DNA of 64,000 bases from Dolichospermum flos-aquae CCAP 1403/13F. GTDB taxonomy: Bacteria > Cyanobacteriota > Cyanobacteriia > Cyanobacteriales > Nostocaceae. Where the stretch lies: contig NZ_CP051206.1 of assembly GCF_012516395.1 (NCBI RefSeq), positions 3,886,001 through 3,950,000 of the forward strand, in the 5' to 3' direction. The notes beneath the pieces were generated by a model. That model searched no databases and was not told where the DNA came from. It saw only the letters and a program-made list of their open reading frames with translations. This document shows positions 26,752-35,423 of this stretch, piece by piece. Positions within the stretch are counted from its first letter, which is position 1. Each line of letters opens with the position of its first letter. Position numbers and translations under genes: made by a program.

Positions 26752-27110
26752 TAGAGGGTTATTTTGGTGATGGGGGACAGCTATTTTTTGAAATTGATTT
26801 GATTAATGCTGATGGTTTAAATTTACCTGTAGAGACCATGTTAGATACTGGCTTTACAGGTTTTCTAGCAATTAATAAACAAGATTTAGAAGCACTAAAT
26901 TGGCAGTTTATTCGTGAACAAGAATTGATCACAGCCCAAGGAGAAAAAGCTTTTGATTTATATTTAGGTAAAGTGATTTTGGATAATCAAGAGTATGAAA
27001 TTCCTGTTTATGCTGGAGATGAATTAACGGAAATTTTATTGGGTTCAGCGTGGTTGGAGTTTTTGCCTTTGGTGGTGAATTTTCCAGATGGTATTTTGAC
27101 TTTGGGATGA
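26748..27110 (+). CDS. retropepsin-like aspartic protease, copy 2
   Basis: Second copy of the small aspartic protease, 120 residues, with the canonical D33-T-G in TMLDTGFTGFLAI. Copy 1 has DSG, so both keep a usable active site. The C-terminal segment from VILDNQEYEIPVYAG onward matches copy 1 almost exactly. Differences cluster in residues 4-75, which would line the substrate-binding side; that reading is inference. Followed after 65 bp by an RHH antitoxin-like gene on the same strand. Confidence 0.8.
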   Translation: MIEGYFGDGGQLFFEIDLINADGLNLPVETMLDTGFTGFLAINKQDLEALNWQFIREQELITAQGEKAFDLYLGKVILDNQEYEIPVYAGDELTEILLGSAWLEFLPLVVNFPDGILTLG

Positions 27111-27174
27111 TTTTTTTGATAAAATTAAAATTAGTTGATAGTTAACCATTAATCTTGCCAGTAGAGGTAATTTT

Positions 27175-27435
27175 ATGCAATTGGAAATTCAGCTTGATGA
27201 TGACTGTGTTCAAAAACTTGCGTATATTCAGGAACAGACTAATCAAGATTTTAGTGAAGCTATTAAACAAGCTATTGAAAAATACTATAACCAAGTTCAA
27301 ACTAATAATAAACCGCCTTTAGCAATATTTAAAGAACTTGGTTTAGTCGGATGTTTTAATGGTGATTCTGATCTGTCTGTTACTTATAAAACAAAAATGG
27401 CTGATTATCTTCAGGATAAACAAGAAGTTAATTAA
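27175..27435 (+). CDS. VapB-type ribbon-helix-helix antitoxin, toxin partner absent
   Basis: 86 residues. The N-terminal half (MQLEIQLDDDCVQKLAYIQE, then SEAIKQAIEKYYNQ) fits a ribbon-helix-helix DNA-binding unit. The C-terminal half (IFKELGLVGCFNGDSDLSVT) is the toxin-binding tail seen in cyanobacterial VapB-like antitoxins. Normally a PIN toxin gene overlaps the 3' end; here the next gene is convergent and overlaps by 8 bp, and no PIN frame is seen. It may be an orphan antitoxin guarding against a toxin elsewhere. Confidence 0.7.
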   Translation: MQLEIQLDDDCVQKLAYIQEQTNQDFSEAIKQAIEKYYNQVQTNNKPPLAIFKELGLVGCFNGDSDLSVTYKTKMADYLQDKQEVN

Positions 27436-28831
27436 TTGGTAAGTCGCGTAGGTAGTAGAATTTATCTGTTTTCCAATCGTTTCCTTTTTCTCTTCCTAAG
27501 TAACCTGTTAATGGTGATGATAATTCTATTAATAAATCATGAGTTATTTCATTTGTCAAATTTTGCTTATTAATTGCGTTGTAATGAACACGAATTTCTG
27601 TAACTGTAACCTGTTGATGGGTGGTTTGTGAATTATCGTTATTTTGTTCAGAGAGTTCTTTGACAGTTTTGATAATCGCTGATCGCAATTTAATCTCTTT
27701 TTCTATTTTATCTATATATTCGTTAATTTTATCATCAATTTGTCCTGGTTCTAAGTATTGCTTTAATTCAATTAAGTTTATCGCACCTGGATATTTTGCT
27801 TTGAGTTCAACTAATTTTTGTAATGTCATAGCTTTGATAATACTGACTTTAGAGATTTGAGCAGATTCTTTCAAGTTTTTAGTAGGTTCACCAGGTCCAA
27901 TAATTAACCGCACAGCTTGAAGATAATTTTCTTGAAGATGTCTTTTACCAATTCTATCTAATTCTTCTACTGTGTTATGAGGAATGCTTTTACCTGCTTT
28001 ACATTCGCAAACTAGAGAATAAGGTTGTGAACAATATAAATCTAAACCTCCAGCACCACCTTTGTGATCTTCCTCTACTTTAAATCCTAAAAAATTAAGG
28101 CTTTTGCGTGTAACAATTTCAAAATTTGTACCTGCTTGATAGTTGCTTGTAGTATCATCTTTTTCTATGCTTCTATCTCCTAATGTTGTAATTGTTTTTA
28201 TCCAATCTAAATCAGAATCTATTGTATTTGTAGTTGGAGTAATGCACCAACCTAAAAATACTTTGATTTCATTGTCTAATTGTTGTGCTGCTGGGTTATT
28301 ATTGGCTATTTGTGATAACGCACTTTGTAACTCTTCCAGTTCAGGATTTAGAGAAGGTTCTCGTTTTTCTAATTGTTGTTTACGTTGAATAAATACCTGA
28401 TCACTTAATACGGGTTTATATTCAGATACAGAAATATTATTAGGTAAAGGTGCAAATTTTCCTAGTTTTTCTTGAATGTTGGGAATAGCTCGAATTTCCA
28501 AAGGTTCAGGTAAATGATAAACCCGCAAATAAGCCAGAAAAAAATGCGGACGGTTTTGTAATATTTCCTGAAATATTTCTGGTTTCCAGATTGTTAATTG
28601 AGATAACATATCTAAAGGAGTTGTTTGATCTAGAATTTCGCAAAGTTCACATTTAGCCCATGCTTTAATTGAAAGCATATTTACTGAAGTATCAACAGGA
28701 TAAAGAGCAAATTTATGCCCATGAGTAAGCAATTTACTAGGTATAGCAGCAATAATTCGCCCTTGTATTAAAGCTTCAACATCGGGAGGATATAAACATA
28801 AGGCGTTATAGATTGAAACAGATTTATTCAT
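27428..28831 (-). CDS. PD-(D/E)XK nuclease-domain protein of a wHTH-ATPase-nuclease operon
   Basis: 467 residues. The N-terminal 115 residues (YNALCLYPPDVEALIQGR... FLAYLRVYHLP) form a domain I remember from cyanobacterial proteins but cannot name. Residues 235-285 are a restriction-like nuclease core: E238 in GTNFEIVTRKSL, D264 in GGAGGLDLY, and E276-x-K278 in VCECKAGK. This is the pattern of PD-(D/E)XK enzymes that act on DNA. The C-terminus is helical, with a long charged stretch. It starts 6 bp after the ATPase gene, so the operon is tight. Likely role: effector nuclease controlled by the upstream ATPase (inference). Confidence 0.7.
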   Translation of the reverse strand: MNKSVSIYNALCLYPPDVEALIQGRIIAAIPSKLLTHGHKFALYPVDTSVNMLSIKAWAKCELCEILDQTTPLDMLSQLTIWKPEIFQEILQNRPHFFLAYLRVYHLPEPLEIRAIPNIQEKLGKFAPLPNNISVSEYKPVLSDQVFIQRKQQLEKREPSLNPELEELQSALSQIANNNPAAQQLDNEIKVFLGWCITPTTNTIDSDLDWIKTITTLGDRSIEKDDTTSNYQAGTNFEIVTRKSLNFLGFKVEEDHKGGAGGLDLYCSQPYSLVCECKAGKSIPHNTVEELDRIGKRHLQENYLQAVRLIIGPGEPTKNLKESAQISKVSIIKAMTLQKLVELKAKYPGAINLIELKQYLEPGQIDDKINEYIDKIEKEIKLRSAIIKTVKELSEQNNDNSQTTHQQVTVTEIRVHYNAINKQNLTNEITHDLLIELSSPLTGYLGREKGNDWKTDKFYYLRDLPIN

Positions 28832-28837
28832 AATTAA

Positions 28838-29911
28838 TTAACCAAATAAATCACTTAAATCATCGGTATCTTCTGTTTCATTGATATTTGAAGGAGTGAG
28901 AAATTTATCTATAATATCTTCATCATCAATATCAGGCATATTACCAGATGGATCACTTAAAATCTCTTTCAGTAACAGATTATCAAAGGTAATATTATTC
29001 TTAGAAATACAATCAAAAATTTGTTCTTCTGTTAATTGATAATTTTCTCGCTTTTGATAAATAGCGAATATTGCTATAAGTGGACGAATTTGATCTTCTA
29101 TTAAATCTACATTTTCTCCCCCTTTGTGTAAAATTAACTCATTAAGCAAACTATATGTTGCCGCTGTTTTTTTCATTTGTTTTATTTTGGAATGAGAACG
29201 CACTAAACAACCACGGGTTAAATCAAAAGTATGATAGTCATTTAACCGTTTTAAACACGCATTTAATGTAAATTGAGAATCTTGGACAACTGCTACACCA
29301 ATTTTTACCTCTTTACCATTTTCATTACCAATAATTTTGAAGTTGATAAAGTTGTTGTTCTTGGATTTAGGTAGAATATCTTTGGTAATTTCTTGAATCA
29401 TGACTTCTTCTAAAGTCTGTCCTTTTAAAGTATTAAAGCCAAAATATAGGGCTTCAGCTATGAGAGAACTATCCTCGATATATTTTTCAAATTTTACTTC
29501 ACTTTCCCTTATAAATGCTAATTCAAACCTTTCAAATGGATCAGCAGGGAGTTTCTCTTCTTCAACCTTAAAGTTATCAGCACACCATCGCAAAGCTTCT
29601 CTAACAGTTGGTTTATTTTTACCGTATTCTCTCAGATGACTTTCTTTAAATGGGTAAAGTGTATGTGGAGGAATTAAGTTTTTTGAACTATAATATTCTC
29701 GTAACCACACCGTTGCTAACTGTACCATATAATCAGCACTAACAGGTTTTAAATCTATTGGTTTTCGTTGTGTAAATTTGGAAATTCTATCAGGCGTACC
29801 ACCTTGAATGGAGTTTACTTTATCTCTCCATGTTTCTGGTAGCATTACCGTCAGAATAACTACACCTTGGCTAAGGTCTGAATTTTCCAAAGTATCATGG
29901 AGAATTTTCAC
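28838..29911 (-). CDS. AAA-type ATPase, C-terminal part (separated by frameshift)
   Basis: 357 residues from a GTG at 29911. It begins MKILHDTLENSDLSQGVVIL, which reads as the strand and helix right after a Walker B region, including VILTVMLPETWRDKV (sensor-1-like), not as a natural N-terminus. The frame is open further upstream (FPTESVIANF) to the point where the preceding ATPase frame ends. I therefore take this as the second part of one ATPase gene of about 640 residues. The C-terminal region is helical and ends in an acidic tail (ETEDTDDLSDLFG). Confidence 0.65.
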   Translation of the reverse strand: MKILHDTLENSDLSQGVVILTVMLPETWRDKVNSIQGGTPDRISKFTQRKPIDLKPVSADYMVQLATVWLREYYSSKNLIPPHTLYPFKESHLREYGKNKPTVREALRWCADNFKVEEEKLPADPFERFELAFIRESEVKFEKYIEDSSLIAEALYFGFNTLKGQTLEEVMIQEITKDILPKSKNNNFINFKIIGNENGKEVKIGVAVVQDSQFTLNACLKRLNDYHTFDLTRGCLVRSHSKIKQMKKTAATYSLLNELILHKGGENVDLIEDQIRPLIAIFAIYQKRENYQLTEEQIFDCISKNNITFDNLLLKEILSDPSGNMPDIDDEDIIDKFLTPSNINETEDTDDLSDLFG

Positions 29912-29922
29912 GAAATTAGCAA

Positions 29923-30777
29923 TTACACTTTCTGTTGGGAACCATCCTCAGTGGAGTTATTTTTAACATCTATTTCATCAAAACAAATAATAATCGAGTT
30001 GTAATAACCAACTAAATTCAAAATTTGTTGAATATTTTTAAGAGCCTCAGCTTCTCTATCTTGATTAGTTTTACTAGGATTGGGTAATCCCAATTCATCA
30101 GCATTTAATTGAGCTAATTCTTCACCAGATAGCCATTTAATTGCATAAGGGGCTTGGGTTTCTGAAAGTGTCCATAGAATAGCTCGAATAATATAGGGAT
30201 CTGCATCAGATTTATTTTTAATAATCTGTTTTTGCAGAGCATTCATGAGATTTTTATTTTTAGCTAAACTACTTTTATATGCCTGGTCAAATTTTTTGAC
30301 TAACTCTGCTGGAGTAGTAGCATTTTCTCTACCTTCGTTGGCCATAGCTGCGGCTACTTCTTGCCATTGCATGACTTCTTGGCTACCAGTCTTACTGAGA
30401 CTATCTGCTAAAGTTTGCTGAAATTGATACTTAACTAAATTTAAGTCTGTATAGTTATTACCACCTGCATAAACGAATAAAGCACCACCTACTTTTTCCA
30501 GTTCATGACGAATGCGACTCAAAAGATGGGTTTTACCAACTCCCTGCTGTGCAGTAATAGCAATTGAAGTTACTTTATCTTGACTAGATTGACTTTTGCG
30601 AACAAATTCAATGGCTTTAAAAACTTGATTAGAAGCATGGGCATTTAATGTGGGTACGTCGGGGACTCCTTTTCCCCAAACATCCTGTTCTTTAACAATC
30701 CCAGCGTTAATAAATGGATTGTGACTATTAATTGCAGCATTAACGGCTTCTATGGGAGAAATAGGGGTATCTGTCAT
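29923..30777 (-). CDS. AAA-type ATPase, N-terminal part (truncated by frameshift)
   Basis: 284 residues with a P-loop AQQGVGKTHLL at 76-86 and Walker B SIIICFDEID near 259-269. Soon after Walker B the frame ends (STEDGSQQKV). One extra base in the TTCCC run near 29938 would join it in frame to FPTESVIANFVKIL of the next frame. This indicates a single-base deletion, or a sequence error, splitting one P-loop ATPase gene. The protein resembles regulators that load or gate an effector; the family is not named. It lies 48 bp after the winged-helix gene. Confidence 0.7.
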   Translation of the reverse strand: MTDTPISPIEAVNAAINSHNPFINAGIVKEQDVWGKGVPDVPTLNAHASNQVFKAIEFVRKSQSSQDKVTSIAITAQQGVGKTHLLSRIRHELEKVGGALFVYAGGNNYTDLNLVKYQFQQTLADSLSKTGSQEVMQWQEVAAAMANEGRENATTPAELVKKFDQAYKSSLAKNKNLMNALQKQIIKNKSDADPYIIRAILWTLSETQAPYAIKWLSGEELAQLNADELGLPNPSKTNQDREAEALKNIQQILNLVGYYNSIIICFDEIDVKNNSTEDGSQQKV

Positions 30778-30825
30778 GGTGATTTCGTATGGTGCGAGGA
30801 ACTAGAAACTGCGGGGATAATTTGA

Positions 30826-31494
30826 TTAACTCAAGCGTTTAGCGTAAGAACGTAGTTGTGTACCAGGTATAGAAATTGAATCTTCCCGTTTATCAGAGGT
30901 AAAGTCTGGTATTTCTCCGGCAATTAGCTGCAAAATGTCATCAGCTTGCATTTCCACTAGCCATTGATTGAATTTTTCACGACTAACTTGTTCACCTATT
31001 TCTCTTCTAATGCGATAGATAGGTACTAAATCATCTAGGCTGTAGTCCCTGTTCAACTTGTCATAAATATCCAACGCGACAGACTTAAACTCCTCATAAG
31101 AACCAATCACCGCACCACCAGACGCAACCGGCGCAGCTACTACAACATCAACCTCACGAAACAATCGCAACAAAGAATTTCCTACCCAAGCACCAAGATT
31201 GGTATTAAACTCAAACTCATCACTACGCAAACCCGCTTTTAACACATCTAAGCCCGTCGGTGACGTGAGAGTATAACTGGTTGAAGATCCCTTTTTAGTA
31301 ACAGTAACAGCCCCCTGCATTTCTAAATCCTCTAAAATAGCTTGATAATCCGCTTTATTCTGACTCTTGGAGTCTATCCGCTTCGTCAATTTACCCCTAG
31401 CCACTTTCTGCTGACTTCCTCCCAAATCCCACAATGCAAGCAGTAAGCGAGTTTTAGCATATAAAGTCTGTAAATTCTTGGCTTGGGCGTTCAT
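30826..31494 (-). CDS. winged-helix protein, first gene of the wHTH-ATPase-nuclease operon
   Basis: 222 residues. Residues 10-85 look like a winged helix-turn-helix: LLLALWDLGG, LTKRIDSKSQNKADYQAILED, then a wing with VTVTKKGSSTSYTLT. A second small helical domain with a possible wing covers about 145-222 (VPIYRIRREIGEQVSREKFN ... DSISIPGTQLRSYAKRL). No catalytic residues are seen. As first gene of the operon it may be a DNA-sensing subunit or repressor. I have not linked it to a named defence family. Confidence 0.6.
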   Translation of the reverse strand: MNAQAKNLQTLYAKTRLLLALWDLGGSQQKVARGKLTKRIDSKSQNKADYQAILEDLEMQGAVTVTKKGSSTSYTLTSPTGLDVLKAGLRSDEFEFNTNLGAWVGNSLLRLFREVDVVVAAPVASGGAVIGSYEEFKSVALDIYDKLNRDYSLDDLVPIYRIRREIGEQVSREKFNQWLVEMQADDILQLIAGEIPDFTSDKREDSISIPGTQLRSYAKRLS

Positions 31495-31770
31495 ATTCAG
31501 TATCCTACTTAACTAAAAAGATATTATAAGTATTTTATTTCTTACTTGGACAAAGTTCAAATAATATTGACTATTTTGATGTAAATAAGACAAAAATCAA
31601 TATTTTTTTTCTAGACAATTATCGGATTTGTAACCAATAAAATTACCAATTACCAAAATAAATCAATATTTATCCCACATACCGCAAATACACTGAGTAA
31701 CGGTTTAGCACTGCTAAACCCCTACATTTATACTCAGGATTGGGATATTTTTTTTAGTTGGAAGTTGCAG

Positions 31771-33168
31771 CTAAAAAACTGGTCGCAGGGGAAATTGCAT
31801 GATAAATGTGATGCGATTATTTGCACTTGCAACATGAATTAATCCATGCAAACGCTGTACCATTGTTTCTACCAAAATTAACTCTAAACCAGTGTTCTGT
31901 GCTTGCCATGAGGAATGTTTGGGAATGCGGTAAAATGGCTGAAAGACTTGTGATAGTTCATGGTGAGGAATTTCCACACCAGAAATACTGATTTTTAATT
32001 CTACCGTGGCTGCATTCAAATCGGCGGTAACTGTAATTGATTCACCTGCGGGAGCGCATTGACAAGCTTGGTTGAGTAGCAAGGTAATAATTTTTTCTAA
32101 ATCAGTGATATCTGTGGAGAAAGGGGGAATTTCTGTGGAGATATCCAGGTGTAACTGTTGTTGCTGACAATTGGTAACATCTCGAAAAGATTCAATAATG
32201 GGAGATAACCAAGTTGGAAAATCAATAGTAATTAAAGTAGGAGATTCCGAATGGGTTTTCAGATATGCAAAGCTGAGAAGATCGTTAAGTAATTTATTTT
32301 CTCGTCCACATTCATGATGGAGAATTTGTAATAGTTGAGATCCTATTTCTATATCTAAAATTCCCGTTGGTGTCATCAGACTTTCTAATGTTTGTACAGC
32401 AAGATTAATATTAGTAATGGGTGTGCGTAACTCTTGGGAAAGCTGTTTGAGAAATTCATTTTTTTGCCGTTCTTGTTTTTCTATTTCCTGAATCTGCGCT
32501 TTGGTTTTTGCCTGTAGTCGAGATTGACGAATTGCGATCGCACATTTATTAGCTATTTGCTGCAAAAAGGATATTTCTTGTTCTCCAAATTTTGCCTCTG
32601 TTTGCCGAATTAGCCAAATATTGCCTAAAAACCCTCGATAATCAAAAATTGGACAAGCCAATTGACTCATCATCTGTAATCCAGAATAATGTCCTGGGAC
32701 AATTTCTATAGATTGCCAGATTTGTTTTTGCAATAGGGATTGATAAATTCGGGGAAAATCAGCAATTTTTGTGGTTAAATTCTGAAAATATGGTAAACTA
32801 GCACTATATTCATAGGTAACTGTGGCAGAAGTTAAACAGGGATTATAAAGTTCAATTTGACAGCGATTAAGTTGTAATAAATCAACTAATTCTTGAGTAA
32901 TAATTGTTAATATCTTCCGATCATCTAGACTATCGCGGATGTGTTCAGTAATATGTTGAAGTAACGTCTGAAATTTCTGAATTTGCTGGATTTCTTGAAT
33001 ATGTTCCTGTCTTTCCAACTCCAATTGGATTTGTAAATATTCTACCTGCTGTTGTAATTGGGCAACGGATGTATCTATACTCAATTGCATAGATACTTCT
33101 GCACAAAATATGGATGGAGATGGTAATTGTGTCCATTTGGGGATGGATTTAACTTGATTTAGATTCAT
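31771..33168 (-). CDS. GAF-domain sensor histidine-kinase homologue lacking the phospho-acceptor His
   Basis: 465 residues: a coiled coil at 35-70, a GAF-type sensory domain at about 75-215 (IIVP near 156, CPIFDYRGFLGNIWLIRQ), a HisKA-like helix at 235-265, and an ATPase-like domain. The H-box reads LSQELRTPI, with Gln245 where His is expected; the codon CAA is one base from CAT. The N-box Asn is kept (LLLNQACQ), G1 is altered (ISGVEIP for DxGxGIP), the F-box is kept (VFQPFYRI), and G2 reads NTGLELIL. It probably does not autophosphorylate and may act by dimerising with other kinases. Confidence 0.75.
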   Translation of the reverse strand: MNLNQVKSIPKWTQLPSPSIFCAEVSMQLSIDTSVAQLQQQVEYLQIQLELERQEHIQEIQQIQKFQTLLQHITEHIRDSLDDRKILTIITQELVDLLQLNRCQIELYNPCLTSATVTYEYSASLPYFQNLTTKIADFPRIYQSLLQKQIWQSIEIVPGHYSGLQMMSQLACPIFDYRGFLGNIWLIRQTEAKFGEQEISFLQQIANKCAIAIRQSRLQAKTKAQIQEIEKQERQKNEFLKQLSQELRTPITNINLAVQTLESLMTPTGILDIEIGSQLLQILHHECGRENKLLNDLLSFAYLKTHSESPTLITIDFPTWLSPIIESFRDVTNCQQQQLHLDISTEIPPFSTDITDLEKIITLLLNQACQCAPAGESITVTADLNAATVELKISISGVEIPHHELSQVFQPFYRIPKHSSWQAQNTGLELILVETMVQRLHGLIHVASANNRITFIMQFPLRPVF

Positions 33169-33539
33169 GTAGTAGTTAAGGAAAGAGGTAGTGGATAATT
33201 GGTGATTGGGGAAGAGGTAAGTGGAAAGAATACTTACTCATGACTGATCTTTCCATTTGCCTATTACCTATTCCCTAACTAAAAAATGACATTAGTACGG
33301 GTGAGTATACCAAATATTGTGTATTGCTGGTAACAACTATTGTGACAGTTTGTGAACAGGTACGTTAAGTTACAGCTAATCCCATGATACTATCCTACTG
33401 CATTGTCAAAAATTAATACTATGTCAACTTTGTCCCTCATTTCCCTGAAATGTGCCGTAATTTTGCACCTTTTCCCATATAACAATTGAGTTAAAAACAA
33501 GTTTGTCCCCTGTTCTTTTTGTTCCCATTCTCGACTTAT
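33169..33539. other. intergenic stretch between divergent genes, no gene seen
   Basis: About 370 bases between the kinase homologue and the aspartase-family gene, which are transcribed apart. It contains short direct repeats (GGGGAAGAGGTAAGTGG-like) but no open frame or convincing promoter pair that I can name. Confidence 0.4.
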
Positions 33540-34949
33540 ATGACTAACAATTCAGATTTTCGCATTGAAAAAGACTCAATGGGCGATCGCCAAATTGCCA
33601 ACAACGTTTATTATGGTATTCAAACCCAAAGGGCGATCGAAAATTTCCCCATTAGCGGTATTAAACCTTTACCTACTTATATAAATGCTGGTTTATATAT
33701 TAAAAAAGCTGCCGCTATTGTCAACGGAGAATTAGATTGTATTCCCGCAGATATCAGTAAAGCGATTATTCAAGCCACTAATGAAATCCTAGCAGGTGAA
33801 TTACGAGATCAGTTTGTGGTTGATGTTTATCAAGCCGGTGCAGGAACTTCTCACCACATGAATATTAACGAAGTTTTGGCAAATCGCGCTTTAGAAATTC
33901 TCGGTGATCAAAAAGGTAATTATAAACTCGTTAGTCCCAATGATCATGTAAACTATGGACAGTCTACCAATGATGTTATCCCCACAGCCATTCGCATTGG
34001 TGGCTTATTGGCACTTTCTCGCACTTTACAACCAGCTTTAGAACAGGCAATTTCGGCTTTAGAGGCAAAAGCTATAGAATTTCAAGATATCGTCAAATCT
34101 GGCAGAACCCACCTCCAAGACGCTGTACCTGTGCGATTAGGGGATAATTTTGGTGCTTGGGCGCAAATCCTCTCAGAACATCAAAACCGTCTTTACATTG
34201 CTTCTGGGGATTTAATGGTATTGGGTTTAGGTGGTAGTGCTGCGGGAACAGGTATGAATACTCACCCGGAATATCGGCAAAGAGTTGTGGATATCCTGTC
34301 GCAATTGTTGGAATTTCCCCTAGAACCTGCACCCCATTTAATGGCTGCTATGCAAAGTATGGGGGCTTTTGTGAATGTTTCCGGGTCCTTGCGAAATTTA
34401 GCCCAGGATTTGGTGAAAATATCCCACGATTTACGGTTAATGGATTCTGGTCCCAAAACTGGATTTAAGGAAATTCAACTTCCTCCAGTCCAACCTGGTT
34501 CTTCAATTATGCCCGGAAAATATAATCCTGTGATGGCAGAGATGACATCAATGGTATGTTTTCAGGTTATGGGATATGATAATGCGATCGCTTTTGCTGC
34601 CCAAGCAGGACAATTAGAATTAAATGTGATGATGCCCCTCATTGCCTATAATTTAATTCACAGCATTGAGATCTTAGGTAACACAATTTCGGCTTTAACT
34701 ACAAGCTGCATTCAAGGAATTACTGCTAACAAAGAACGTTGTTTAGCCTATGCTGAAGGTAGTTTAGCATTAGTCACCGCCTTAAATACCCATATTGGTT
34801 ATTTGAATGCTGCGGCTGTAGCTAAGGAATCTTTAGAAACAGGTAAATCTATCCGGCAAATAGTTCTAGAAAAAGGTTTAATGACAGAAACAGAATTAGC
34901 AACAGTCTTGGATTTAAACCAAATGAGTGCAATTGTTCCTTTAAAATAA
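33540..34949 (+). CDS. aspA: aspartate ammonia-lyase / class II fumarase family enzyme
   Basis: About 469 residues from ATG 33540 (MTNNSDFRIEKDSMG); an in-frame TTG seven codons earlier is less likely. The family signature GSSIMPGKYNP lies near residue 320 with the catalytic Ser loop. Other superfamily marks are GAGTSHHMNINEVLANRA and SPNDHVNYGQSTNDVIPTAI near 130, and GRTHLQDAVPV near 190. The N-terminal RIEKDSMG...YYGIQTQRAIENF fits aspartase better than fumarase, so the deamination of aspartate to fumarate is favoured. I cannot exclude fumarase activity. Single gene followed by a strong terminator. Confidence 0.85.
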   Translation: MTNNSDFRIEKDSMGDRQIANNVYYGIQTQRAIENFPISGIKPLPTYINAGLYIKKAAAIVNGELDCIPADISKAIIQATNEILAGELRDQFVVDVYQAGAGTSHHMNINEVLANRALEILGDQKGNYKLVSPNDHVNYGQSTNDVIPTAIRIGGLLALSRTLQPALEQAISALEAKAIEFQDIVKSGRTHLQDAVPVRLGDNFGAWAQILSEHQNRLYIASGDLMVLGLGGSAAGTGMNTHPEYRQRVVDILSQLLEFPLEPAPHLMAAMQSMGAFVNVSGSLRNLAQDLVKISHDLRLMDSGPKTGFKEIQLPPVQPGSSIMPGKYNPVMAEMTSMVCFQVMGYDNAIAFAAQAGQLELNVMMPLIAYNLIHSIEILGNTISALTTSCIQGITANKERCLAYAEGSLALVTALNTHIGYLNAAAVAKESLETGKSIRQIVLEKGLMTETELATVLDLNQMSAIVPLK

Positions 34950-34961
34950 ATACAAAATACA

Positions 34962-34994
34962 AGATCTCCGACTTCTTAAAGAAGTCGGAGATCT
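34962..34994. terminator. perfect 14 bp hairpin between convergent genes
   Basis: AGATCTCCGACTTC pairs exactly with GAAGTCGGAGATCT around the loop TTAAA. It lies 13 bp after the aspartase-family stop and 13 bp before the end of the convergent PIN toxin gene. It can serve both strands. No clear T-run follows on either side, so it may also be an mRNA-end stabiliser. Confidence 0.75.
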
Positions 34995-35007
34995 GATTGA
35001 TAGCCTA

Positions 35008-35421
35008 TTAAGGAAATATCTCAAAACCGGCACAATGTTGTGGACTAATAATACTAAAAATAGGTTTATTTAAAGTAAAAATCTTAGTAATATTCATCCT
35101 TTCCGCAATAGCAACAATCGTTGCATCCACAAAGTTTAACTTACTATCAGTATATTGGTCTAGAATCTCCGTCACCCTTTTTAAATCAGTTTTATCAATC
35201 CCTTCAATAATGACATTACTATTAGCTAATTCAGTTAAAACCTGTCTTGTTGTCGGATATCCTAACCGAGAAGCAAGCAAATGACAAACTTCAGGTAAAA
35301 CTGTCGTTGGTAAAACCAATACTTCCTTTGAATCAACTATAACATCAAGGATACGCCCATAATTTTCGTCCTTAATATCAACAGTTGCCACTAAGAAACT
35401 TATATCTAAAATAGCCGTCAT
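35008..35421 (-). CDS. PIN-domain ribonuclease toxin (VapC-like)
   Basis: 137 residues. PIN-fold acidic residues are recognisable: D6 in MTAILDISFLVA, a Glu in LPEVCHLLASRLG near residue 44, and Asp in NFVDATIVAIAERM near 98. The third strand (ITKIFTLNKPIFSII) ends as usual, although the last Asp of the typical DRDF is replaced by NK. It is the second gene of a pair, starting 2 bp after the antitoxin stop. The family cleaves RNA, often tRNA or the ribosomal sarcin-ricin loop; the target here is unknown. Confidence 0.82.
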   Translation of the reverse strand: MTAILDISFLVATVDIKDENYGRILDVIVDSKEVLVLPTTVLPEVCHLLASRLGYPTTRQVLTELANSNVIIEGIDKTDLKRVTEILDQYTDSKLNFVDATIVAIAERMNITKIFTLNKPIFSIISPQHCAGFEIFP

Positions 35422-35423
35422 GA

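Larger units (their letters stand above)
25660..27120 (+). repeat. 720 bp tandem duplication of the small protein / protease module
   Basis: The spacer phrase ACTTTGGGATGATTTTTT occurs at about 25660, 26379 and 27099, so the period is 720 bp with two full units between. Both units have the same gene order, the same overlap and the same lengths (318 and 363 bp). Confidence 0.9.

Noticed and set aside
28838-30777. Programmed ribosomal frameshift in the ATPase gene
   Set aside because: No slippery heptamer of the X XXY YYZ type or downstream pseudoknot was seen at the junction; a simple indel is the better explanation.
34093-34456. Two minus-strand frames inside the aspartase-family gene
   Set aside because: Antisense shadows of a strongly coding gene.
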